62,386 nt of DNA. It comes from an uncultured Hungatella sp. Its GTDB lineage: Bacteria; Bacillota; Clostridia; Lachnospirales; Lachnospiraceae. Below the pieces are notes generated by a model. It ran no database searches. It saw only the letters and a list, made by a program, of their open reading frames with translations, and had not been told where the DNA came from. Location of the stretch: contig CAMUJH010000024.1 of assembly GCA_947089145.1 (NCBI GenBank), positions 1-62,386 on the forward strand. Reading direction: 5' to 3'. The position numbers and the translations under genes are program-made. The first letter of the stretch is position 1, and each line of letters starts with the position of its first letter. Shown piece by piece: positions 42,054-50,240 of the stretch.

Positions 42054-43120
42054 CAAGCCTCCTTCGCAGCAGATTTTTTATGCCTGAATCTGTCCATCAT
42101 GATGCTGCGCATCTCAATGGCCTTTGGGCTGGAATTAAACAGCATCATCACAATAAGCACAATGGCATAGATCAGCATGCGGTAATCATTAAGCCCTCTG
42201 AGAAGCTCCGGAAGCGCCGTAAGAATAATAGCTGCAATCACCGAGCCCCGGATATTGCCCAGGCCTCCCAGAACCACAAACACCAGGATCATAATGGACT
42301 TATTGTATCCGAAGTTTGCCGACGTGGCAGCCAAAGTAGCCAGGCTGTGGGCATACAGGACGCCTGCCATTCCTGCCAGGGCAGCGGAAATAGAGAATGC
42401 CATTAACTTATACTTGGTAATATTGATTCCAATAGATTCAGCCGCAATGCGGTTGTCGCGAATGGACATAATGGCCCGGCCGGCCCGTGAGTGAATCAAA
42501 TTCAAAACCACTGCCAGAGTCAGCAGAAGCAGCAGGATTCCAATGGTAAAGGTTGCCGCCCTCGGAGTCCCTGTAATCCCCTGCGCTCCCTTGACAATCA
42601 CCTCTCCCCCGTCTTCCAGGCCCAGGGACATGCTGTCCTTAATGGAAAAATGGAATCCTCTGGAATCCTTTCCTATAAACATAACATTGATCAGATTCTT
42701 TATAATCTCCCCAAATGCCAACGTGACAATGGCAAGATAGTCTCCCTTCAGCCTGAGAACCGGAATCCCGATGAGAATGCCGAACACTCCCGCCACAGCC
42801 GCCCCTACAATCAGGGCGAAGAAAAACCTTACCCCCACGCTGGGGATAGCCGCCTCCATGCACCTGGTAAAAAATGCCCCTGTAAAAGCTCCCACGCACA
42901 TAAATCCCGCATGGCCCAGGCTCAGTTCTCCCAGGATTCCCACCGTCAGGTTCAAAGACACTGCCAGGATGGCATAGATGCACAGAGGAACCAAAAGTCC
43001 TTTCATAAGGCTGGACACATGGCCTCCCGCAGACAGTATCTGGATCACTGCCCAGAAAAGGATAACCATGGCGTATGTAATGCCGTTTTGAATCAGTATT
43101 TTATTCTTCTTCGCCTTCAT
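42053..43120 (-). CDS. livM: Branched-chain amino acid ABC transporter permease LivM
   Basis: A 355-residue polytopic membrane protein with about nine to ten hydrophobic segments. GELSLGHAGFMCVGAFTGA and AIVTLAFGEIIKNL are LivM family motifs near the ATPase-contact loop. It forms the translocation channel with LivH. The ATG at 43120 has AGGTG upstream and follows the livH stop by a few bases; an in-frame GTG at 43129 is an alternative start. Confidence 0.92.
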   Translation of the reverse strand: MKAKKNKILIQNGITYAMVILFWAVIQILSAGGHVSSLMKGLLVPLCIYAILAVSLNLTVGILGELSLGHAGFMCVGAFTGAFFTRCMEAAIPSVGVRFFFALIVGAAVAGVFGILIGIPVLRLKGDYLAIVTLAFGEIIKNLINVMFIGKDSRGFHFSIKDSMSLGLEDGGEVIVKGAQGITGTPRAATFTIGILLLLLTLAVVLNLIHSRAGRAIMSIRDNRIAAESIGINITKYKLMAFSISAALAGMAGVLYAHSLATLAATSANFGYNKSIMILVFVVLGGLGNIRGSVIAAIILTALPELLRGLNDYRMLIYAIVLIVMMLFNSSPKAIEMRSIMMDRFRHKKSAAKEA

Positions 43121-43129
43121 CACACACAC

Positions 43130-44011
43130 CTACACTTTCTCATTGATTTTTTTGCCCAAAATACCCGTAGGACGCACCAGCAGAATGATAATCAGCATGG
43201 AGAACACAATCGCATCAGAAAGCTGGGATGAAATATACGCTTTTGACAGATTCTCCACCACTCCGAGAATAATCCCTCCTATGAGAGCTCCCGGAATGGA
43301 GCCGATGCCTCCGAACACCGCTGCCACAAAGGCCTTGATTCCCGGCATGGAACCTGTATAGGGAGTCAAAGACGGATAGGTGGAACAAAGCAGCGCTCCT
43401 GCAATCGCCGCCAGGGCGGAACCGATGGCAAAGGTAATGGCTATGGTCTTGTTTACATTAATTCCCATCAAGGTAGCTGCCCCCTTATCCTCTGATACCG
43501 CCAGCATGGCCTGCCCCACCTTTGTCTTATTGATAAAAGCCGTCAGCCCCGCCATAATCACGATGCACACGATAATAGTCACAATGGTTTCGCCGGATAT
43601 GGACAGCCGGCCGCCTGCCAGCTTCAGGCCCGGTACGGTAACAACAGACGTAAACTGCCGGGCATTGGAGCCAAAGATCAGCAGTGCCAGGTTCTGCAGC
43701 AGATAGCTGACGCCTATGGCCGTTATGAGAACCGCCAGGGAGGAAGCCCCCCTTAAGGGACGGTAAGCCACAAACTCAATAGTAACGCCCAGGACCGTAC
43801 ACACTATCACCGCCGTCAGAATCCCCACCATAGGCGCCATGCCCAGTGTACTGACCACAGTGAAAATGGCAAAGCCTCCTACCATAATAATATCTCCGTG
43901 AGCAAAATTCAGCATCCTGGCAATCCCGTATACCATGGTGTACCCAAGGGCAATAATGGCATAAATGCTGCCCAGGCTGATTCCGCTGATTAAGTAAGAA
44001 AGAAAACTCAT
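43130..44011 (-). CDS. livH: Branched-chain amino acid ABC transporter permease LivH
   Basis: A 293-residue membrane permease with about eight hydrophobic segments. ISLGSIYAIIALGYTMVYGIARMLNFAHGDIIM at the N-terminus is the LivH hallmark. Partner of LivM. GAAGGGGTGG precedes the ATG. A ~260-bp gap with two strong stems separates it from livJ, which probably lowers expression relative to the binding protein. Confidence 0.93.
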   Translation of the reverse strand: MSFLSYLISGISLGSIYAIIALGYTMVYGIARMLNFAHGDIIMVGGFAIFTVVSTLGMAPMVGILTAVIVCTVLGVTIEFVAYRPLRGASSLAVLITAIGVSYLLQNLALLIFGSNARQFTSVVTVPGLKLAGGRLSISGETIVTIIVCIVIMAGLTAFINKTKVGQAMLAVSEDKGAATLMGINVNKTIAITFAIGSALAAIAGALLCSTYPSLTPYTGSMPGIKAFVAAVFGGIGSIPGALIGGIILGVVENLSKAYISSQLSDAIVFSMLIIILLVRPTGILGKKINEKV

Positions 44012-44125
44012 GAATCCACCCCTTCATTCGGTTAAAATAGAAAACAATATTATGTCGAATTATATCATAGGTGGAATCGATGCGCAAGACAAACATTCCG
44101 GCCCATTGGCAGCCTCCACCCACAT

Positions 44126-44167
44126 GGCTGCTGTTTCCTGGTGCCTATAAAACAGCAGCCCGGCACC
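44126..44167 (-). other. Possible H-type pseudoknot upstream of livH
   Basis: GGCTGCTGTTT (44126-44136) and AAACAGCAGCC (44150-44160) form an 11-bp stem. The loop contains GGTGCC (44140-44145), which can pair with GGCACC (44162-44167) just outside the stem. The stem and the loop-to-flank pairing together give a pseudoknot. It lies about 115-155 nt before the livH start. Confidence 0.5.
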
Positions 44168-44217
44168 GTTTTAAACAGTAATAGAATTGCATTGGCAGCG
44201 CCTGTACATGCTATAAG

Positions 44218-44250
44218 GAAGAAGGGCCGTCACAATGACAGCCCCTCTTC
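44218..44250 (-). other. Stable intercistronic stem after livJ
   Basis: GAAGAAGGGCCGTCA (44218-44232) and TGACAGCCCCTCTTC (44236-44250) form 15 bp with two wobbles and a 3-nt loop. No run of T follows in the minus direction. It sits 22 bp after the livJ stop; it may stabilise the livJ message or limit read-through. Confidence 0.6.
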
Positions 44251-44271
44251 GGATTGGTCTTTAGCAGCTTG

Positions 44272-45468
44272 TTACTGCATCTCATACACGCCGTTTACGA
44301 TCTTAACAGCCTTAGGAGCCTTATCCGGCTCGCCTGCCGCATTCCAGGTCATGCCTGCACCGGTCAGTCCGTCGATGGTAATCTCTGTCATGGCAGTCTT
44401 AAAAGCGTCACACACTGCAGAAAAGTCTGCGTCAGCCGCAATTCCTGATTTCTCCATTGCCGCCTTAATGGCATAAACCGCATCATAGGAATCCGCTGCA
44501 AACTGGTTAGGCTCAATTCCGTATGCCGCAACATAAGCCTCTGTAAATGACTTGCTGCTTTCCTCCGTCGTGGAGAAAGGAGTCAGAAGCATCAGCCCCT
44601 CAGCCAGGGAAGTGTCAAAGTTCTCAACAGTCAGAATACCGTCCATGCCGTCGCAGCCAAAGAAGATAGGAGCAAAATCCTTATCGCTTGCCTGCTTTAA
44701 GATTACAGAAGCCTCCTGGTAGTAAATAGGCAGGAATACCAGCTCCGCGCCGGATTCTTTTGCCTTGTCCAGCTGTACGGAAAAGTCTGTGGCATTGTCA
44801 GCGGTAAACGCCTCGTCAGCCACGATCTCCAGCCCCTGGTTCGCCGCCTCCTTTACAAATGCCTCGCGGATGCCGGAAGAATAGGTTGTGGAGCTGTCGT
44901 AAATAACCGCTATTTTAGTTGCCAGCTTATTCTCGCCGATATATACCGCAGAAGCGGTTCCCTGATCCGGGTCAGCAAAGCAGACACGGAATACGTTCTC
45001 CGGAGCCACGCACTCTACTGCGGAACCGGATGGAGTGATCTGGAACATATTGTCATTGGAAGTCTCCGCCGCCACTGCGATGCAGGGGTCAGAAGTGGTG
45101 GAGCCTACAATAGCCTGAGCGCCCCAGTCCTTCAAAGTATTGTATGCGTTCACGGATTTCTGAGGATCATGCTCGTCGTCCTGAGCATTCATCTCCAGCA
45201 TAATGCCGTTTGCGCCGCCTGCGGCATTGATCTCCTTCACTGCCAGGTCAGCGCCGTTCTGTACTGCGATGCCGTATGCGGCAGCCGGCCCGGTTAAGGG
45301 GCCGATGACGCCGATCTTAAATGCGCCCTCTGCCGTACTGCCCTCGCCTGCCGCGGCAGTCTCTGTCTTGCCTGCCGCCGTGGTGGCGTCGCCGCCGTTT
45401 CCGGAGCCGCAGGCAGTTAAAGAAGCGACCATGGCTGCCGTTAAGCCTAATGTAATCAGTTTTTTCAT
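44272..45468 (-). CDS. livJ: Branched-chain amino acid-binding lipoprotein LivJ/LivK
   Basis: A 398-residue periplasmic-binding-fold lipoprotein. The signal peptide ends in a lipobox LTAC with C20 as the lipidated residue, followed by a Gly/Thr/Ala-rich linker. GVIGPLTGPAAAYGI, AQDDEHDPQKSVNAY, and VGSTTSDPC are type I binding-protein motifs. It captures Leu/Ile/Val or related amino acids outside the cell for LivHMGF. AGGAGGAG precedes the ATG; a strong promoter lies upstream. Confidence 0.92.
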   Translation of the reverse strand: MKKLITLGLTAAMVASLTACGSGNGGDATTAAGKTETAAAGEGSTAEGAFKIGVIGPLTGPAAAYGIAVQNGADLAVKEINAAGGANGIMLEMNAQDDEHDPQKSVNAYNTLKDWGAQAIVGSTTSDPCIAVAAETSNDNMFQITPSGSAVECVAPENVFRVCFADPDQGTASAVYIGENKLATKIAVIYDSSTTYSSGIREAFVKEAANQGLEIVADEAFTADNATDFSVQLDKAKESGAELVFLPIYYQEASVILKQASDKDFAPIFFGCDGMDGILTVENFDTSLAEGLMLLTPFSTTEESSKSFTEAYVAAYGIEPNQFAADSYDAVYAIKAAMEKSGIAADADFSAVCDAFKTAMTEITIDGLTGAGMTWNAAGEPDKAPKAVKIVNGVYEMQ

Positions 45469-45503
45469 AATGTTCTCCTCCTCAAAATTATGCAGACATT
45501 TTG

Positions 45504-45547
45504 TGTAAAACTTTTTACATTATAGCTTCAACATTTTCACTTGTCAA
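45504..45547 (-). promoter_or_regulatory. Promoter of the liv operon with palindrome at the start site
   Basis: On the minus strand TTGACA (45542-45547) and TATAAT (45519-45524) are 17 bp apart, both consensus. A perfect palindrome TGTAAAA-CT-TTTTACA (45504-45519) lies right after the -10, over the expected start. It is 16 bp, two longer than a CcpA cre site. An amino acid or carbon regulator could block here. Confidence 0.7.
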
Positions 45548-45629
45548 CACTTTTACTTTGCCGCTTCCTCCTTTTGCCATGGTAAAGCTATACAGAAAAG
45601 TTATAGTTGGTATAACCTTGCAGGGCCCA

Positions 45630-46652
45630 TTACCCCTGAGCCTGTTCTCCCCACAGCTCTGCATCCGTCTCGCTGGTCTTATCCCTCATCATCAGCTCCT
45701 GTACGCCCAAAGCCGGGTCTTTGCCGCAAAACAGCACCAGATTGACCTGCTCCACAATGGGCATGGGCACCTGGTATTTCTCTGCCAGCTTCCATGCGGC
45801 TTTGGCCGAATACACGCCCTCCACCACCATATTGACCTCTCTCATGGCCTCCTCCATGGTATATCCCTGGCCAATCAGAATCCCGGCCCGCCGGTTGCGG
45901 CTGTGCATGCTGGCGCAGGTAACAATCAAATCCCCGATGCCTGATAACCCGCTGAACGTCTCAAACTTACCGCCCATCTTCATTCCCAGACGCCCAATCT
46001 CCCGGATTCCTCTGGTAATCAGCGCCGCCTTGGTATTGTCTCCGTATTCCAGCCCGTCTGCAATTCCCGCCGCCAGGGCAATGACATTTTTCAGGGCTCC
46101 CCCAAGCTCAATCCCCAGCACGTCTGGGCTGATGTACACCCGGAAAGCAGGGCTCATAAACAGATTCTGAATCTTCTGGGCCTGCTCCTTTGACACGGCT
46201 CCTGCCACGCAGGTGGTGGGAACTCCCCGGCTCACTTCCTCCGCATGGCTCGGCCCTGACAAAACCGTCACCTGAGCCTGGGGAATTTCCTCTTCAATCA
46301 CCTGTGACAGGGTCATAAGCGTAGATTCCTCAATCCCTTTGGCCACATTGACAATTACCTGGCCCTTTCTGCAAAAGGGAGACATAAGCCTGGCCGTTGA
46401 CCTGACGTAGATGGAAGGCACAGCCAGTACCACCGCTTCCTTGTCCGCCATGGCTGTTTCCATGGAAGCCGTAAACGCCATGTCCCCAGGCAGCTTTACC
46501 CCTGGAAGGTTCTTATGTTCCCGGTTTTTGGCAAGGTCTTTTGCGTCCTCCTCAAAAGCTGACCACAGCGTCACCTGATGCCCGTTTCTATAAAGCAGAA
46601 GACCCAGGGCTGTCCCCCAGGTTCCTGCACCGATAATCCCTATTTTCGCCAT
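45630..46652 (-). CDS. gpsA: Glycerol-3-phosphate dehydrogenase [NAD(P)+]
   Basis: A 340-residue GpsA. GIIGAGTWGTALG binds NAD(P), and GALKNVIALAAGIADGLEYGDNTKAALITRG contains the catalytic Lys and substrate motifs. It reduces dihydroxyacetone phosphate to sn-glycerol-3-phosphate, the backbone of phospholipids. It directly follows plsY, the enzyme that acylates its product. AGGAGGAG precedes the ATG. Confidence 0.95.
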   Translation of the reverse strand: MAKIGIIGAGTWGTALGLLLYRNGHQVTLWSAFEEDAKDLAKNREHKNLPGVKLPGDMAFTASMETAMADKEAVVLAVPSIYVRSTARLMSPFCRKGQVIVNVAKGIEESTLMTLSQVIEEEIPQAQVTVLSGPSHAEEVSRGVPTTCVAGAVSKEQAQKIQNLFMSPAFRVYISPDVLGIELGGALKNVIALAAGIADGLEYGDNTKAALITRGIREIGRLGMKMGGKFETFSGLSGIGDLIVTCASMHSRNRRAGILIGQGYTMEEAMREVNMVVEGVYSAKAAWKLAEKYQVPMPIVEQVNLVLFCGKDPALGVQELMMRDKTSETDAELWGEQAQG

Positions 46653-46660
46653 AGCTCCTC

Positions 46661-47296
46661 CTACTTCTTCTTTACCCCGATCTTATTTTCCGTCCCGGAA
46701 AACAGCCTTTTCAAATTGGCCCTGTGCCGCAAAAACGCCAGCGCCGAAATGAGGGCTGACACCCCGTAGAACTCGGGCAGAAGGCTTGTCCTCACTCCGT
46801 ACTCCCCCATCATGCCGAACACCACCATCCAGGCCAGGAAAATGCTTACCACCACCAGGGAACCGAGAGACACATATCTGGTTACTGCCACAATCACCGC
46901 AAACACAATCAGGCAGACGAGAGTCAGCCTCCAGTCTATGGAAACCAGAAGCCCCGCCGTGCAGGCAATCCCCTTCCCCCCGTTAAAATGCATATAAAAC
47001 GGATAATTGTGCCCAAGAATCGCCCCGAAGGCCGCATACAGCACCAAAAGCCCCACCATATCCGGCTGCCCGCCGTACAAAAGCCTGGCTGCCAGACAGG
47101 CGAACACCGTTTTAAAACAGTCTCCCAGAAAAACGATGGCTCCCGCCTTCACGCCCATGACCCGCAGCACATTGGTGCTGCCTGAGTTGCCGCTTCCCTC
47201 TTTCTTAATATCCACATTATGGGCTTTGCTGTACAGGTATCCTGTCTGAAACAGCCCAAAGCAATACCCAATCACCAGACAAACTAATCGTTCCAT
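46661..47296 (-). CDS. plsY: Glycerol-3-phosphate acyltransferase PlsY
   Basis: A 211-residue membrane enzyme with about five hydrophobic segments. Conserved PlsY motifs are GSGNSGSTNVLRVMG, LGDCFKT and GHNYPFYMHFNGGKGIA. It moves the acyl group of acyl-phosphate to glycerol-3-phosphate. The ATG at 47296 is preferred because AGGGTG is 9 bp upstream; a GTG two codons earlier is possible. Cotranscribed with der and gpsA. Confidence 0.95.
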   Translation of the reverse strand: MERLVCLVIGYCFGLFQTGYLYSKAHNVDIKKEGSGNSGSTNVLRVMGVKAGAIVFLGDCFKTVFACLAARLLYGGQPDMVGLLVLYAAFGAILGHNYPFYMHFNGGKGIACTAGLLVSIDWRLTLVCLIVFAVIVAVTRYVSLGSLVVVSIFLAWMVVFGMMGEYGVRTSLLPEFYGVSALISALAFLRHRANLKRLFSGTENKIGVKKK

Positions 47297-47307
47297 ACTC
47301 ACGCACC

Positions 47308-48636
47308 CTATGCATCCTTTCCGGACCGCTCCCTGATAATAAATTTAAGAGCCGTTCCTCTGAACCCAAACGCTTCCCTTATTCTGTTTTCCAGATACCT
47401 GGTATAAGAAAAATGCATCAGTTTCTTATCATTGACAAAAATCACAAATGTGGGAGGCTTTACTGCCACCTGGGTAATATAGTATAGCCGCAGCCTTTTT
47501 CCCTTGTCTGACGGAGGCTGCTGCAGAGCCACCGCCTCGGTCATGATCTCGTTGAGCACCCCTGTGGAAACCCTCATATTCTGATTCTGCCTTACCATGT
47601 CAATGGTGCTAAACAGCTTCTCAAGCCGCTGCCCTGTCAGCGCCGAAATAAAAATAATCTCCGCATACGTCATAAAAGACAGGGTGTTGCGGATCTTTTT
47701 GGTAAACTCATTCATGGTCTTGTCATTCTTCTCGATGGCATCCCACTTATTTACGGCGATGATCACGCCTTTCCCCCGCTCATGGGCGATCCCCGCAATC
47801 TTGGCGTCCTGCTCTGTGACCCCCTCCACTGCGTCAATGACCAGCACCACCACGTCGGCCCGCTCCACTGCCGTCACGGCCCGGATAATGCTGTACCGCT
47901 CCAGGTCCTCTTTAATCTTGTTCTTTCTGCGGAGGCCGGCCGTATCAATAAACACGTATTCTGTCCCGTTGTGGATGACCTGCGTGTCCACTGCATCCCT
48001 GGTAGTTCCTGCGATGTCCGACACAATCACCCGGTTCTCCCCGGTCAGCTTATTGATTATGGAAGATTTTCCCACATTGGGCTTCCCCACAATGGCGATT
48101 CTGGGGCGGTCATCCTCCTCTTCCTTGAGATGCTGGGAGCCGAAATGGCGGCTGACCTCGTCCAGCATGTCGCCGATCCCCAGCCTTGACGCAGCTGACA
48201 CGGCCACCGGCTCGCCGATTCCCAGATTGTAAAATTCGTACACGTCATTGCCGAACTTCTGGAAGCTGTCCACTTTGTTGGCCACCAGAATCACCGGCTT
48301 CTTGGACTTGCGCAGCATGTCCGCCACCCGGAAGTCCGCGTCCACCAGCCCCTGGCGCACGTCCACCATAAAAATAATCACATCCGCCGTGGCAATGGCG
48401 ATCTCCGCCTGTTCCCGCATCTGGGCCAGAATAATGTCGTCTGTGTCCGGCTCAATGCCGCCTGTGTCGATCAGCGTGAAATTCATATCCAGCCAGGTAC
48501 AGTCTGCATAGATCCTGTCTCTGGTAACTCCCGGCGTGTCCTTCACAATGGATATGGTTTCCCCGGCAACAGCATTAAACAATGCGGACTTTCCCACATT
48601 GGGGCGGCCCACGATGGCAACAATCGGTTTACTCAT
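47308..48636 (-). CDS. der: Ribosome-assembly GTPase Der (EngA)
   Basis: A 442-residue protein with two consecutive GTPase domains. Domain 1 has GRPNVGKSALFN, DTPGVTRD, and NKVD; domain 2 has GKPNVGKSSIIN, DIAGTTRD and NKWD. A KH-like C-terminal domain follows. Der is needed for 50S ribosome maturation. AAGGAG precedes the ATG. Confidence 0.97.
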   Translation of the reverse strand: MSKPIVAIVGRPNVGKSALFNAVAGETISIVKDTPGVTRDRIYADCTWLDMNFTLIDTGGIEPDTDDIILAQMREQAEIAIATADVIIFMVDVRQGLVDADFRVADMLRKSKKPVILVANKVDSFQKFGNDVYEFYNLGIGEPVAVSAASRLGIGDMLDEVSRHFGSQHLKEEEDDRPRIAIVGKPNVGKSSIINKLTGENRVIVSDIAGTTRDAVDTQVIHNGTEYVFIDTAGLRRKNKIKEDLERYSIIRAVTAVERADVVVLVIDAVEGVTEQDAKIAGIAHERGKGVIIAVNKWDAIEKNDKTMNEFTKKIRNTLSFMTYAEIIFISALTGQRLEKLFSTIDMVRQNQNMRVSTGVLNEIMTEAVALQQPPSDKGKRLRLYYITQVAVKPPTFVIFVNDKKLMHFSYTRYLENRIREAFGFRGTALKFIIRERSGKDA

Positions 48637-48668
48637 ATATTATCTCCTTTTCCCCGGTTTATAACCGT

Positions 48669-50051
48669 TCAAGTGCACAGCTCTGCATCAGTTATGTCTC
48701 CCGGCTCATATTCCCCGTGCCGGCACGCATCCTCTTCTTCCCCTCCAAGTCCCAAAACCGCATCCACAAAATCGTATCCGCTTGATTTTACAATATCCAC
48801 CGGCACTTGTAAAGCGTTTTTTACCTCTTCCCTGGTAACATCATCCAAAAATACCTCTTCCCCGCTGCGGAACATGCACGCCGGCAGAAGCAGCCGTTTC
48901 CCCAAGTCCTGGCCCTTAAGCTGTCTGATTAGGTCCTGCCCGGTTATCAGGCCGCTGACCGTAATCTGCTCCCCGAAAAATTCATTTTTAACAGGGTACA
49001 GATGCACTGTAATCCCCGGAAATTTCGCCCGAATCTCCTCCACATACTTTTTCAGGTAATCGTAGGCCAAAAGCCCAGTAGCGATGGAAAGTTCGTCCTG
49101 TCTGCCGTCCCCCTCCATGTCTTTCAGCGCGCTGTGGACTTCCTCTGTCATAAGCCGGATCATGCCTACCCCGTTTTCCAGCTGAATATATCCGTCATAT
49201 CTGTCTGCCTCAGGCATGCTGCGCCCGGCCAGAATATAGAACTCGTCGCTGGCGTGGATGAAGTGGGTTTTGTATTTCCTGTAAAGCTTTCTCTGCCATT
49301 TCTCCACTGTGTCAATGGTGCGCACAGCATCCTCCCTGGTAATAGGCTCCAGAGGGTACAGCCCCTTGCGGAACTTGGAAAGCCCCACCGGGACCACGGA
49401 CACGCTCTCCATGTAAGGAAGGTAGCCGCTTAAATCCCGGATGGTCCTTTCCAACTCCTCCCCGTCGTTAATGCCTCTGCACATGACGATCTGCCCGTTC
49501 ATAGGCGTCCCCGCCTCATAAAGCCTGTCAATCTTTTTCAGCGCCTCCCCGGCAAACCGGTTGTTCAGCATCCTGCAGCGCAGAGCCGGGTTGGTAGTGT
49601 GAACAGAGATATTAATAGGCGACAGCTTAAACCGGATGATCCGGTCAATATCCTTGTCCGACATGTTGGTAAGGGTCACATAATTCCCCTGGAGAAAAGA
49701 AAGCCTGGAGTCATCATCCTTAAAGTACAGCGTATCCCGCATTCCCTTCGGCATCTGGTCAATAAAGCAAAATATGCATTTGTTCCTGCAGGAGCGGTAC
49801 TGGCTCATTAGCCCGTTTTCAAACGTAAGACCCAGATCCTCATACTGGTTTTCGATCTCCAGTTCCCATTGTTCCCCATCCTGCTTCTCCACCAGAGCCA
49901 CTATGGACTGGCTTCCTATATAATACTCGTAGTCAAATATATCTTCCAATTCATGGCCGTCAATGGTAAGCAGCCGATCTCCCGGCTCCAGCCCCAGCTC
50001 ATCTCCTATGGAGCCGGGGTCCACGGATTTAATCAGATGTCCTCTTTTCAT
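48669..50051 (-). CDS. DUF512 protein: PDZ-like and radical-SAM-like
   Basis: A 460-residue protein. Residues ~5-60 resemble a PDZ domain (IKSVDPGSIGDELGLEPGDRLLTIDG). C88, C92 and C95 form CxxxCxxC in CRNKCIFCF, the [4Fe-4S]/SAM motif. The C-terminal part is DUF512, ending in a LFLDD-like FLDDVTREEV region. Conserved directly upstream of der in Clostridia, but the reaction is unknown. First gene of the der-plsY-gpsA operon, with its own promoter. Confidence 0.88.
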   Translation of the reverse strand: MKRGHLIKSVDPGSIGDELGLEPGDRLLTIDGHELEDIFDYEYYIGSQSIVALVEKQDGEQWELEIENQYEDLGLTFENGLMSQYRSCRNKCIFCFIDQMPKGMRDTLYFKDDDSRLSFLQGNYVTLTNMSDKDIDRIIRFKLSPINISVHTTNPALRCRMLNNRFAGEALKKIDRLYEAGTPMNGQIVMCRGINDGEELERTIRDLSGYLPYMESVSVVPVGLSKFRKGLYPLEPITREDAVRTIDTVEKWQRKLYRKYKTHFIHASDEFYILAGRSMPEADRYDGYIQLENGVGMIRLMTEEVHSALKDMEGDGRQDELSIATGLLAYDYLKKYVEEIRAKFPGITVHLYPVKNEFFGEQITVSGLITGQDLIRQLKGQDLGKRLLLPACMFRSGEEVFLDDVTREEVKNALQVPVDIVKSSGYDFVDAVLGLGGEEEDACRHGEYEPGDITDAELCT

Positions 50052-50084
50052 GACCTGCCTGTTTCCTTTCTCTTCCTTATATTA

Positions 50085-50113
50085 ATGATAACAAGATTTG
50101 TATCTTTTGTAAA
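50085..50113 (-). promoter_or_regulatory. Sigma-A promoter of the DUF512-der-plsY-gpsA operon
   Basis: On the minus strand TTTACA (50108-50113) and TATCAT (50085-50090), 17 bp apart, 34 bp upstream of the ATG. Confidence 0.6.
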
Positions 50114-50130
50114 GGAAACTGTTTTTTTTC

Positions 50131-50196
50131 CAGTACTTTTGTGGGAAACATTGACTGGATTTACCCTGCAATGGTATAATTTGTCCAAAAAGTACT
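50131..50196 (+). promoter_or_regulatory. Strong promoter of the prs-like gene flanked by a 10-bp inverted repeat
   Basis: TTGACT (50151-50156) and TATAAT (50175-50180) are 18 bp apart. CAGTACTTTT (50131-50140) and AAAAGTACTG (50187-50196) are perfect inverted copies placed just outside the promoter on both sides. The spacing between arm centres is 56 bp, which could suit two dimers or a looped operator. Confidence 0.7.
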
Positions 50197-50240
50197 GTAC
50201 ACATTTCTGACATTTCCACAAATATGGAGGAATTATCCCT

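Noticed and set aside
42491-43231. Plus-strand 246-codon frame rich in His and Gln
   Set aside because: Antisense to livM and livH; its composition mirrors membrane-protein codons.
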